25,620 nt of DNA from a virus. The stretch lies in IMG/VR virus record IMGVR_UViG_3300032333_000054, positions 1 to 25,620 of that record; one strand, written 5' to 3'. The notes beneath the pieces were generated by a model that was given only the letters and a program-made list of their open reading frames with translations, had not been told where the DNA came from and did not search any database. Shown piece by piece: positions 13,401-21,073 of this stretch. The stretch's first letter is position 1, and each line of letters begins with the position of its first letter. A program made the translations under genes and the position numbers.

Positions 13401-13763
13401 ATGACTACAGAAGAAATTGCAGGAAAATTGGCCTTCTTTCACGAGCAGGTTCATTTAGTGCATTGGCAAACAAGAAGTTTTGCAGAGCACAAAGCAACAG
13501 GTGCTTTGTATGAATTTATTCAGGAATTTAAAGACGACGTTGTTGAAAAATTAATGGGTTATACCGGTAAAAGAATTAAGGGTATGAAAATTGATGCTCT
13601 TAAATCTGATGTTGATTGTATGGCTTTGGTAGACGAAATTATTAAGTTTGCCGAGGAATTAATGAATTTTGCTGAAACAAGTAAGTATTGGGATATAGCT
13701 AATATAGCTCAAACATTATCTGGAGAAGCAGCTAAAACAAAATATCTATTAACTTTATCTTAA
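13401..13763 (+). CDS. Dps/ferritin-like conserved phage protein, 120 aa
   Basis: This is an all-helical protein starting MTTEEIAGKLAFFHEQVHLV, then HWQTRSFAEHKATGALYEFI and FKDDVVEKLMGYTGKRIKGM. The pattern H-W-x-T...H...L-Y-E-F...D-D-x-V-E resembles the first two helices of Dps proteins, where such His, Asp and Glu residues bind iron (here His21, His30, Asp45/46, Glu49). I recall a phage family of this kind annotated as DUF5856. The protein is shorter than Dps (usually 150-170), so cage formation is uncertain. ATG 13401 is chosen because it follows the previous stop by a short A-rich gap; an in-frame ATG at 13374 lies inside the preceding gene. A tRNA-like gene follows. Confidence 0.65.
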   Translation: MTTEEIAGKLAFFHEQVHLVHWQTRSFAEHKATGALYEFIQEFKDDVVEKLMGYTGKRIKGMKIDALKSDVDCMALVDEIIKFAEELMNFAETSKYWDIANIAQTLSGEAAKTKYLLTLS

Positions 13764-13772
13764 TAGATGGAC

Positions 13773-13845
13773 AGCAGGTGGGAGGTAAGGTATCTCGCGG
13801 GTCTCATAAGCCCGTTCAAATTGGTTCGATTCCAGTACGTTGCTA
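13773..13845 (+). tRNA. tRNA-Met-like (anticodon CAT)
   Basis: A cloverleaf can be drawn. The D arm is GAG...CTC with GG in the loop. The anticodon arm is CGGGT-CTCATAA-GCCCG, giving anticodon CAT. The variable loop is TTCAA and the T arm is ATTGG-TTCGATT-CCAGT. The acceptor stem AGCAGGT pairs with ACGTTGCT only if one base is bulged, and it includes a G-T pair. No CCA is encoded. The CAT anticodon could also mean tRNA-Ile read after lysidine modification. Confidence 0.7.
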
Positions 13846-13873
13846 CTAGTATTAACAATTAAATTAAATTAAG

Positions 13874-14134
13874 ATGAATTACATTAAAAAAGAACAATTA
13901 GAGAAAATCGTTGCACAACAAAAAGAGTTAGCTGGAGTTTTAAATAGTATTGGACTATTAGAAGCGCAAAAGCACGGAGCTTTACACCAACTAGCTGGAT
14001 TAAACGAAGACATTGAAAAATTCAAATCAGAATTAGAACAAGAATATGGTCCTATCAATATTAGTTTAGAAGATGGATCTTATACAAAAGTTGATGAGTC
14101 TGGGTTAAAGGTTGTAACAGATGAATCAAACTAA
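13874..14134 (+). CDS. Small coiled-coil protein, 86 aa
   Basis: The protein starts MNYIKKEQLEKIVAQQKELA. Residues 1-60 form a heptad-like helix (LEKIVAQQKEL, LNSIGLLEAQKHGALHQLAG, DIEKFKSELEQEYG), followed by a short beta tail INISLEDGSYTKVD. The layout of a coiled coil ending in E-Y-G-x-I-N-I-x-x-E-D-G is a pattern I recall from small proteins of many phages with no known function. It could be an oligomeric scaffold or chaperone-like factor. It overlaps the next gene by 14 bases. Confidence 0.65.
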   Translation: MNYIKKEQLEKIVAQQKELAGVLNSIGLLEAQKHGALHQLAGLNEDIEKFKSELEQEYGPINISLEDGSYTKVDESGLKVVTDESN

Positions 14135-14351
14135 TATTAGGAAAATAAGCATTGGAGCAGATTATAAAAATGATGCAATGCACTATTCTTTACATCAAGA
14201 AGTATACGGGGGACATAAAATCTCCCATATACTATTTGATGAAATAGATAACTCTTATAATATTTATATTAAAAAAGAAGATGAGGTAATGCCTTGGAAG
14301 AAATTTAATAATAATATGGCTATCTCTGTTGAATACGATTTAGAATATTAA
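14121..14351 (+). CDS. Small conserved hypothetical protein, 76 aa
   Basis: The protein reads MNQTNIRKISIGADYKNDAM, then HYSLHQEVYGGHKISHILFD, YNIYIKKEDEVMPWKKFNNN and SVEYDLEY. It is a compact beta-rich domain with an I-R-K-I-x-I-G-x-D-Y-K opening and a W-K-x-F-N pattern that I recall from flavobacterial phage neighbours of the next gene. Its function is unknown. It overlaps the coiled-coil gene by 14 bases and sits 6 bases before the tandem GroES-like gene, so all three are probably made together. Confidence 0.65.
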   Translation: MNQTNIRKISIGADYKNDAMHYSLHQEVYGGHKISHILFDEIDNSYNIYIKKEDEVMPWKKFNNNMAISVEYDLEY

Positions 14352-14357
14352 TTTATT

Positions 14358-14963
14358 ATGAGAAGCGTTTTTAGTTTTATTGTTAAGCCAGTAGGCGAAA
14401 GATATAATAATAAAGTAAAAGTAGAAGATCGTGAACTAATAACGAACACGTCAATAGAAGCATTTAAAGCTATAAATAATGTAGCAGAAGTTGTGGCATT
14501 GCCTATAGCTTATAATACAGATATAAAGGTTGGTGATAAAGTAATTATTCACCATAATGTTTTTAGGCGATTCTACGATATGAAAGCCAAACAAAAGAAC
14601 AGTAGATCCTATTTTACAGAGGATTTATATTTTGTTGAAGAAGATCAAATATATTTATATGGAGACACAGGAAAGTGGAAGTCATTTAACGACAGATGTT
14701 TTGTAAAACCCATATTAAATACATCGGATTTAAAGCTTGATAAAGAGCAAAAGCATATTGGAATACTTAAATATGGAAATAGCTCCTTAAATGCGCTTAA
14801 AATCACCACCGGAGACCTTGTCGGATATAAACCTTATGGAGAATTTGAGTTTATAATAGATGATGAGCGTCTTTATTGTATGAAATCTAATGATATTGTA
14901 ATTAAATATGAACATAAAGGAAACGAAACTGAGTATAATCCAAGCTGGGCAAAAAGCAGTTGA
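14358..14963 (+). CDS. Tandem GroES-like domain protein, 201 aa
   Basis: The protein appears to be two Cpn10-like domains. Domain 1 (about residues 5-102) has FIVKPVG, VAEVVALP, IKVGDKVIIHHNVFR and EDLYFVEEDQIYLYG. Domain 2 (about 113-187) has CFVKPIL, IGILKYG, TTGDLVGYKPYGEFEF and ERLYCMKSNDIVIKY. The same order of strands, including the V-G-D-x-V / T-G-D-L-V turn and the final L-Y-x-x-x-x-x-D-x-I strand pair, occurs twice and matches GroES (opening strand V-I-V-K, G-D-I-V-I, closing S-E-S-D-I-L-A-I-V). No clear I-V-L mobile-loop tripeptide is visible. It overlaps the TerS candidate by 56 bases. A role as co-chaperonin for capsid assembly is plausible; a GroES-fold structural protein is the alternative. 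Confidence 0.65.
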   Translation: MRSVFSFIVKPVGERYNNKVKVEDRELITNTSIEAFKAINNVAEVVALPIAYNTDIKVGDKVIIHHNVFRRFYDMKAKQKNSRSYFTEDLYFVEEDQIYLYGDTGKWKSFNDRCFVKPILNTSDLKLDKEQKHIGILKYGNSSLNALKITTGDLVGYKPYGEFEFIIDDERLYCMKSNDIVIKYEHKGNETEYNPSWAKSS

Positions 14964-15186
14964 GGAGCTAATTAAAGTTGCTGAAGAAAAAATTGTTGAC
15001 AGCGGAGACGATATATCTGCTGATAGACTAAAGAATGCGGCAGCTACAAAAAAATTAGCCATCTTTGATGCTCTTGAAATTCTAAATAGAATAGAAGAGG
15101 AAAGAAGAATGCTTGATGCAGAAGAAGCCGGAGAATCTTCTCCAGGTAAATCATTTAGAGGATTTGCAGAAGGGAGGAGTAAGTGA
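14908..15186 (+). CDS. Probable small terminase subunit, 92 aa
   Basis: The protein is helical and charged: MNIKETKLSIIQAGQKAVEE, then SADRLKNAAATKKLAIFDAL, EILNRIEEERRMLDAEEAGE and a C-terminal GFAEGRSK. It sits immediately before the large terminase gene, overlapping it by one base (TGATG), the usual place of the small terminase subunit that recognises phage DNA and feeds it to TerL. The A-A-A-T-K-K-L-A-I-F-D-A core and the F-A-E-x-R tail are patterns I recall from genes in this position. A helix-turn-helix is not clearly seen, so the call rests mainly on position. The start overlaps the tandem GroES-like gene by 56 bases. Confidence 0.55.
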   Translation: MNIKETKLSIIQAGQKAVEELIKVAEEKIVDSGDDISADRLKNAAATKKLAIFDALEILNRIEEERRMLDAEEAGESSPGKSFRGFAEGRSK

Positions 15187-17414
15187 TGTACGAACAAACT
15201 CTTGTAACAGTTTTACCTGATCATATTAAACCTTCAACCATAAGCAAACTTAATAAAGCTAAAAAATGGGAGTATGGATATAACAAAGAACACGATGTAG
15301 TTGTTATAAGCCGTACCGGGAAAATTGGTGAAGTGTATGAAATACAAAATCTAAAGATTGCATTACCTTTTATAGAAGATGCTTATAAGCGATCTAATAA
15401 AAAAGAGGAACAATATTGGGAACAAAAAGCATACCCTAAAGAGCTCGAAAGAATAAAGAATAGATTTGATTGGGATAAATATCCTGACAAGTTTAAAGAG
15501 CTGTGGTATGACTTTATAGATAAGGAATTTATATATAGAGAACAAGGTTTCTCATTTTACAATAGCGGAGTACCAACGTATATAACTGGTACGCATTACA
15601 TGTACTTACAATGGTCAAAGATCGATGTAGGTGCCGCAGATTTCCGTGAATCAAATAGATTATTCTTTATATTTTGGGAAGCTTGTAAAGCAGATAATAG
15701 ATGTTACGGTATGTGCTATTTAAAGAATAGACGTTCTGGATTTTCATTTATGTCATCTGCAGAGCTTGTAAATCAAGCAACTATAAGTTCTGATGCTCGT
15801 TTTGGTATATTATCAAAATCAGGAGCAGATGCTAAAAAGATGTTTACAGATAAGGTTGTGCCAATATCAATCAATTATCCATTCTTTTTTAAGCCTATCC
15901 AAGATGGTATGGATAGACCAAAAACAGAGTTAGCTTATAGAGTACCTGCTTCTAAACTTACAAGAAAGAAATTAGATACACAAGAACAAGTTGAAGAACT
16001 TGATGGATTAGATACAACAATTGACTGGAAGAATACTGGAGACAATAGTTATGATGGTGAAAAATTAAAACTATTAGTACACGACGAAAGTGGTAAATGG
16101 GAAAGACCAGACAATATATTAAATAACTGGCGCGTTACTAAGACGTGCGTAAGGTTGGGTAGCAAGATTGTCGGTAAGTGTATGATGGGATCAACATCAA
16201 ACGCATTAGACAAAGGAGGAGAAAACTTTAAAAGATTATATTACGATTCAGATGTAACAAAACGAAATCGTAATGGCCAAACAGCTTCAGGTTTATATTC
16301 TTTATTTATTCCAATGGAATGGAATTATGAAGGTTTTATAGACTTATATGGTATGCCGGTATTTGATACGCCGGACAAACCTGTATTAGGAGCTGATAAA
16401 AATTGGATTGATTATGGGGTTATTGAGCATTGGCAAAATGAAGTTGATGGATTAAAAAATAATCAAGATGCTCTTAATGAGTACTTTAGACAATTTCCAA
16501 GAACTGAAAACCATGCATTCAGAGATGAAGCTAAACAATCTTTGTTCAATCTTACTAAGATATATGAACAAATAGATTACAATGAAGACCTAAGAAATAC
16601 CAATGTAGTAACAAAAGGGAACTTTCAATGGGAGAATGGTATACAAGATTCTAAGGTAATATTTATGCCAAATAAAGATGGCAGATTTTTAATTTCTTGG
16701 GTACCACCTAAAAATCTACAAAACCGAGTGATTATAAGAAATGGGATGAAATATCCAGGCAATGAACATTGTGGTGCATTTGGATGCGATAGTTACGATA
16801 TATCAGGAACGGTAGACGAAAGTAGAGGATCAAAAGGAGCATTACACGGGCTTACTAAATTCTCTATGGAAGATGTACCGCCTAATCATTTTTTCTTAGA
16901 ATATATTGCTAGGCCACAAACAGCTGAGATATTTTTTGAAGATGTATTAATGGCATTAGTGTTTTATGGTATGCCAATACTTGCAGAGAATAACAAGCCA
17001 AGATTATTATATTATTTAAAAAGAAGAGGTTACAGAGGATATTCTATGAATAGACCTGATAAAGTTTGGAATAAATTATCACCAGCAGAAAAAGAGATTG
17101 GTGGTATTCCATCATCTTCACAAGATATATTACAAGCTCACGCAGCAGCTATTGAAAGTTATATAGATAAAAACGTGGGTCTTTTAGAATATGGATATGG
17201 TAATATGTATTTCCAAAGAACTTTAAACGATTGGTCGAGATTTAATATAAATAATAGAACAAAACACGATGCAACAATTAGCAGTGGATTAGCTATTATG
17301 GCATGTAACAAACATTCTTATACACCAATATTTGATACGCCAAAAGAAAAGGTATCATTAGGATTTAAAAAATACAACAACGAAGGATATAGTTCAAAAA
17401 TAATAAGTAAATGA
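15186..17414 (+). CDS. terL: Terminase large subunit, 742 aa
   Basis: This is the ATPase and nuclease of the DNA-packaging motor. Its length of about 740 residues matches crAss-like TerL. The ATPase half has a Walker A-position segment NRRSGFSFMS (about residue 181), a clear Walker B KLLVHDESGKW (Asp300, Glu301) and a coupling motif GSTSNALDKGG (about 335). The nuclease half has CDSYD (Asp535), EIFFED (about 581-586) and HDATISSGLA (Asp695), the three acidic positions of the RNase H-type fold. The Walker A segment lacks the usual lysine. I start at ATG 15186; a GTG one codon earlier is possible. It ends overlapping the portal gene by ATGA. Confidence 0.92.
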   Translation: MYEQTLVTVLPDHIKPSTISKLNKAKKWEYGYNKEHDVVVISRTGKIGEVYEIQNLKIALPFIEDAYKRSNKKEEQYWEQKAYPKELERIKNRFDWDKYPDKFKELWYDFIDKEFIYREQGFSFYNSGVPTYITGTHYMYLQWSKIDVGAADFRESNRLFFIFWEACKADNRCYGMCYLKNRRSGFSFMSSAELVNQATISSDARFGILSKSGADAKKMFTDKVVPISINYPFFFKPIQDGMDRPKTELAYRVPASKLTRKKLDTQEQVEELDGLDTTIDWKNTGDNSYDGEKLKLLVHDESGKWERPDNILNNWRVTKTCVRLGSKIVGKCMMGSTSNALDKGGENFKRLYYDSDVTKRNRNGQTASGLYSLFIPMEWNYEGFIDLYGMPVFDTPDKPVLGADKNWIDYGVIEHWQNEVDGLKNNQDALNEYFRQFPRTENHAFRDEAKQSLFNLTKIYEQIDYNEDLRNTNVVTKGNFQWENGIQDSKVIFMPNKDGRFLISWVPPKNLQNRVIIRNGMKYPGNEHCGAFGCDSYDISGTVDESRGSKGALHGLTKFSMEDVPPNHFFLEYIARPQTAEIFFEDVLMALVFYGMPILAENNKPRLLYYLKRRGYRGYSMNRPDKVWNKLSPAEKEIGGIPSSSQDILQAHAAAIESYIDKNVGLLEYGYGNMYFQRTLNDWSRFNINNRTKHDATISSGLAIMACNKHSYTPIFDTPKEKVSLGFKKYNNEGYSSKIISK

Positions 17415-19852
17415 TTTATAGCAACAATAATAGTTCTTTCCCAAGTCAGGTAGTACCGGACTCAGAAAAGCAAAGTTACGAATACGGTGCTGCTGTCGGT
17501 AGAGCTATCGAAAATGAATGGTTTAGAGGTGATCGCGTTACAAGTGGCGGTGGCGACAATCAAGCTGGCACTGCTGATAGATGGGGATCAAACTGGAGAA
17601 ACTTTCATAGATTAAGATTATATGCAAGAGGTGAACAGTCCGTTCAAAAATATAAAGATGAATTGTCTATTAATGGCGATTTGTCTTATTTGAATTTAGA
17701 TTGGAAACCTGTTCCTGTAATACCAAAATTTGTTGATATTGTAGTAAACGGAATATCAAGCAAAAATTATGATATTAAAGCGTATGCTCAAGATCCAGAT
17801 TCTATAAAAAAGAAAACAAATTATGCTTCTAGTATATTAGAAGATATGATGGCTAAAGAATTGTTGGATGAAATCAAAGGATCATTAGGCGCAAACCTTT
17901 ATAATTCTTTGGATCCAGATAATTTGCCATCAGATAAAGAAGAACTTGAAATAAGACTTCAATTAAGTTATAAGCAAGAAGTAGAAATTGCAGAAGAGGA
18001 AGTTATAAATCAAATATTAGATAGAAACAAATACTCTTTAATAAACAAAAGATTAAATTACGACTTAGTTGTTTTAGGTATTGCATGTACAAAAACATCG
18101 TGGAATAAATCAAATGGCGTTACAATTGAATATGTAGACCCTGCTAATATTGTTTATTCTTACACAGAGGATCCAAACTTTGAAGACCTATATTACGTAG
18201 GAGAAGTTAGATCGGTTACATTAGAAGAGGTTAAAAAGCAATATCCTCACTTAACTAATGAACAATTAAAAAGAATAGAAAAATATCCTGGTGATACAAA
18301 CTATACTAGAAACTTTTATGGTCAAGATTATGACACACAAAATGTTCAAGTATTGTATTTTGAATATAAAACATATTCTAATCAGGTATTTAAAATTAAA
18401 CAAACAGATTTAGGTTTAGAAAAAGCATTAGAGAAAACTGATGAATTTAATCCACCTGAAAATGATAACTTTAGTAGAGTATCAAGAAGTATAGAGGTTA
18501 TATATCAAGGAGCTAAAATATTAGGGCATGAAGAAATGCTTGAGTGGAAGTTAGCTGAGAATATGACAAGGCCTTATGCAGATACCACTAAAGTATTAAT
18601 GAATTACGCCATTGTAGCGCCAAGAATGTATAAAGGTAGAATTGAGTCGCTAGTAAGTAGAATTACAGGTTTTGCGGATATGATTCAATTAACACATTTA
18701 AAAATACAACAAGTGTTAGCAAGGTTAGTGCCAGACGGGGTATTCGTCGATGTTGACGGTCTAGCTGAAGTCGATCTTGGTAATGGTACAAATTATAATG
18801 CTGCTGAAGCACTTAATATGTATTTCCAAACTGGTAGTATTGTTGGTAGATCTATGACACAAGATGGAGATATGAATAGAGCTAAGGTGCCAATTCAAGA
18901 ACTACAAACATCTTCTGGTGGCGCAAAAATTCAATCATTAATCCAAACGTACCAATATTATTTACAAATGATACGTGATGTTACTGGATTAAATGAAGCA
19001 AGAGATGGTAGTATGCCAGATAAAGATGCTTTAGTAGGCTTACAAAAATTAGCAGCTAATGCTTCGAATACAGCTACACGACATATATTACAATCAAGTT
19101 TGTATTTAACATTAAGAATTTGTGAGAATATATCAAGAAGAGTAGCCGATTCATTAAACTTCCCGTTAACAGCTAACTCTTTAATGCAAAGTATATCAGT
19201 GGCGTCGGTTGAAACATTAAGAGAACTAGAGAATCTTAACTTACATGACTTTGGTATATACTTAGAGTTGGAACCAGACGAAGAAGAAAAAGCAATGTTA
19301 GAACAAAATATTCAAGTTGCTTTACAAACAGGTGGTATTGATTTAGAGGATGCCATTGATTTACGTCAAATAAAAAATATTAAGTTAGCTAATCAATCTC
19401 TTAAATATAAGAGAAAGAAAAAGATGGAGCGTGATCAAGCAGTTCAACAAGCTAATATTCAAGCGCAAGCACAAGCAAATGCTCAATTAGCGGAAGAAAC
19501 AGCAATGTCAGAAGTTAATAAGCAACAAGCTTTAACCGAACAAAAGATACAATTAGAGCAAGTTAAGCATAACTTAGAGTTGCAAAAAATGCAACAAGAA
19601 GCGGATCTTAAGAAGCAATTAATGCTTGAAGAATTTAATTATAGTTTAGAGCTAGCAAAAATGCAGGTTAGTCAACAAGATGCTAAATTAAATATGCTTG
19701 AAGATCGTAAAGACAAAAGAACAAAATTACAAGCCACACAACAATCTGAATTAATAGAGCAAAGACAAAACAATACATTACCAAAAGATTTTGAATCTGC
19801 TGGATTTGACAATCTTAGTGGATTTGGTTTAGAACAATTCGAACCAAAGTAA
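17411..19852 (+). CDS. Portal protein, 813 aa
   Basis: This is the dodecameric channel at the head vertex through which DNA is packed. The position directly after TerL, the length of about 800 and sequence features support this. NWRNFHRLRLYARGEQSVQK, then PKFVDIVVNGISSKNYDI (about residues 103-120), is the typical start of crAss-like portals. A long alpha/beta core follows (MTRPYADTTKVLMNYAIVAP), with a stem-like helix (ESLVSRITGFADMIQLTHLK) and DVTGLNEARDG. The last 150 residues are a Gln/Lys/Glu-rich coiled coil (about 665-770), which would form the barrel in the capsid. There is no peptidase or Mu F-type fusion. It starts with an ATGA overlap and is followed by a 31-base gap. Confidence 0.88.
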   Translation: MIYSNNNSSFPSQVVPDSEKQSYEYGAAVGRAIENEWFRGDRVTSGGGDNQAGTADRWGSNWRNFHRLRLYARGEQSVQKYKDELSINGDLSYLNLDWKPVPVIPKFVDIVVNGISSKNYDIKAYAQDPDSIKKKTNYASSILEDMMAKELLDEIKGSLGANLYNSLDPDNLPSDKEELEIRLQLSYKQEVEIAEEEVINQILDRNKYSLINKRLNYDLVVLGIACTKTSWNKSNGVTIEYVDPANIVYSYTEDPNFEDLYYVGEVRSVTLEEVKKQYPHLTNEQLKRIEKYPGDTNYTRNFYGQDYDTQNVQVLYFEYKTYSNQVFKIKQTDLGLEKALEKTDEFNPPENDNFSRVSRSIEVIYQGAKILGHEEMLEWKLAENMTRPYADTTKVLMNYAIVAPRMYKGRIESLVSRITGFADMIQLTHLKIQQVLARLVPDGVFVDVDGLAEVDLGNGTNYNAAEALNMYFQTGSIVGRSMTQDGDMNRAKVPIQELQTSSGGAKIQSLIQTYQYYLQMIRDVTGLNEARDGSMPDKDALVGLQKLAANASNTATRHILQSSLYLTLRICENISRRVADSLNFPLTANSLMQSISVASVETLRELENLNLHDFGIYLELEPDEEEKAMLEQNIQVALQTGGIDLEDAIDLRQIKNIKLANQSLKYKRKKKMERDQAVQQANIQAQAQANAQLAEETAMSEVNKQQALTEQKIQLEQVKHNLELQKMQQEADLKKQLMLEEFNYSLELAKMQVSQQDAKLNMLEDRKDKRTKLQATQQSELIEQRQNNTLPKDFESAGFDNLSGFGLEQFEPK

Positions 19853-19883
19853 TAAATTTAAAACAATTATATAATATTTTATC

Positions 19884-21056
19884 ATGTCAGAAATCGTAAA
19901 ACAAGAAGGTGATTTTAAACTTAAAAGAGGTAAGTCACCTGTTGCAACCAAAACAGGTGCTGCAACTGTATCAAAAGTAAATTTATCAAAAAAAGAAGAA
20001 GATGCCGTTCAAGAGCAAAGCACAGATGAAAGCTTGTTACAGTCAGAACAGCCCCAAATGGGATTGCAAGAAGTGGAGCAAGGAAACACCGAACAAAAAG
20101 ATGTTGCCGGTGAAACTAAAAAAGAAGAAATAACCGTAATTAATATTGAAGGAGACTCACCTACTACTACGGAAGAAAAAGCAACTGCATTAGAAGAAGA
20201 ACTTGCTGATGCAATTACAGAGTCAAAAACCACAGGAAAGCAATTGCCTGAAAACATTGAAAAGCTAATATCTTTTATGGAAGAAACTGGTGGATCAATG
20301 GAAGATTACATTCGTTTAAATACGGATTACTCTACAGTTAATCCTGAAGCATTGTTAAAAGAGTACTACAGAAAAACAAAACCTCATTTAGACACTGAGG
20401 AGATTGATTTTTTCATGGATGAAACTTTTGCATACGATGAAGAAGAAGATGACGAGAGAGAGATCAAAAAGAAAAGGATTGCATTTAAAGAAGAAGTTGG
20501 GAAAGCTAAAGCTTTTTTAGAGGAAACCAAAAAGAAGTATTACGAAGAAATTAAAGTAAGACCTTCTGTTAATGAGGACCAACAAAAAGCAATGGACTTT
20601 TTTAACCGATATAAACAGGATCAACAAGCAGTTGAGCAGAAACATTCAAGTTTTAAAGAGACAACTAAAAATTTTTTTACACAAGATTTCAAAGGTTTTG
20701 ATTTCAACGTAGGTGGCAAAGACTTCAAAGTCAATCTTCAGAACACGGATGCTGTAGCAGAAAGACAATCTAACATTACTAACCTACTTAAGAAGTTCTT
20801 AAATGATAATGGTGAAGTAACTGATATTAAAGGTTATCACAAAGCTATGTATGCGGCTGAAAATGCGGACACACTAGCAAACAATTTTTATGAGCAAGGC
20901 CGAGCCGATGCAATAAAAGAGATGCTAGCTAAATCAAACAATATATCAGAAACTCCAAGACAAACAGCGAGTGGCGAGATATTTGTAAACGGATTTAAAG
21001 TTAAAGCAATTAATGGTGTTGATTCTACAAAATTAAAAATAAAAAGTAAATTTTAA
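19884..21056 (+). CDS. Probable capsid scaffolding protein, 390 aa
   Basis: The protein is highly charged and Glu/Lys/Gln-rich, and helical: a disordered N-terminus (SKKEEDAVQEQSTDESLLQS), acidic stretches (FAYDEEEDDEREIKKKRIAF), helices from about residue 130 to 250, and a beta-prone basic C-terminal part (GEIFVNGFKVKAINGVDSTK). The composition and its place between portal and major capsid gene fit a scaffolding protein that shapes the procapsid and then leaves. It lacks an obvious protease domain. Other possibilities are a capsid-interior or head-tail protein. Confidence 0.7.
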   Translation: MSEIVKQEGDFKLKRGKSPVATKTGAATVSKVNLSKKEEDAVQEQSTDESLLQSEQPQMGLQEVEQGNTEQKDVAGETKKEEITVINIEGDSPTTTEEKATALEEELADAITESKTTGKQLPENIEKLISFMEETGGSMEDYIRLNTDYSTVNPEALLKEYYRKTKPHLDTEEIDFFMDETFAYDEEEDDEREIKKKRIAFKEEVGKAKAFLEETKKKYYEEIKVRPSVNEDQQKAMDFFNRYKQDQQAVEQKHSSFKETTKNFFTQDFKGFDFNVGGKDFKVNLQNTDAVAERQSNITNLLKKFLNDNGEVTDIKGYHKAMYAAENADTLANNFYEQGRADAIKEMLAKSNNISETPRQTASGEIFVNGFKVKAINGVDSTKLKIKSKF

Positions 21057-21073
21057 CACAAAAAAACAAAATT

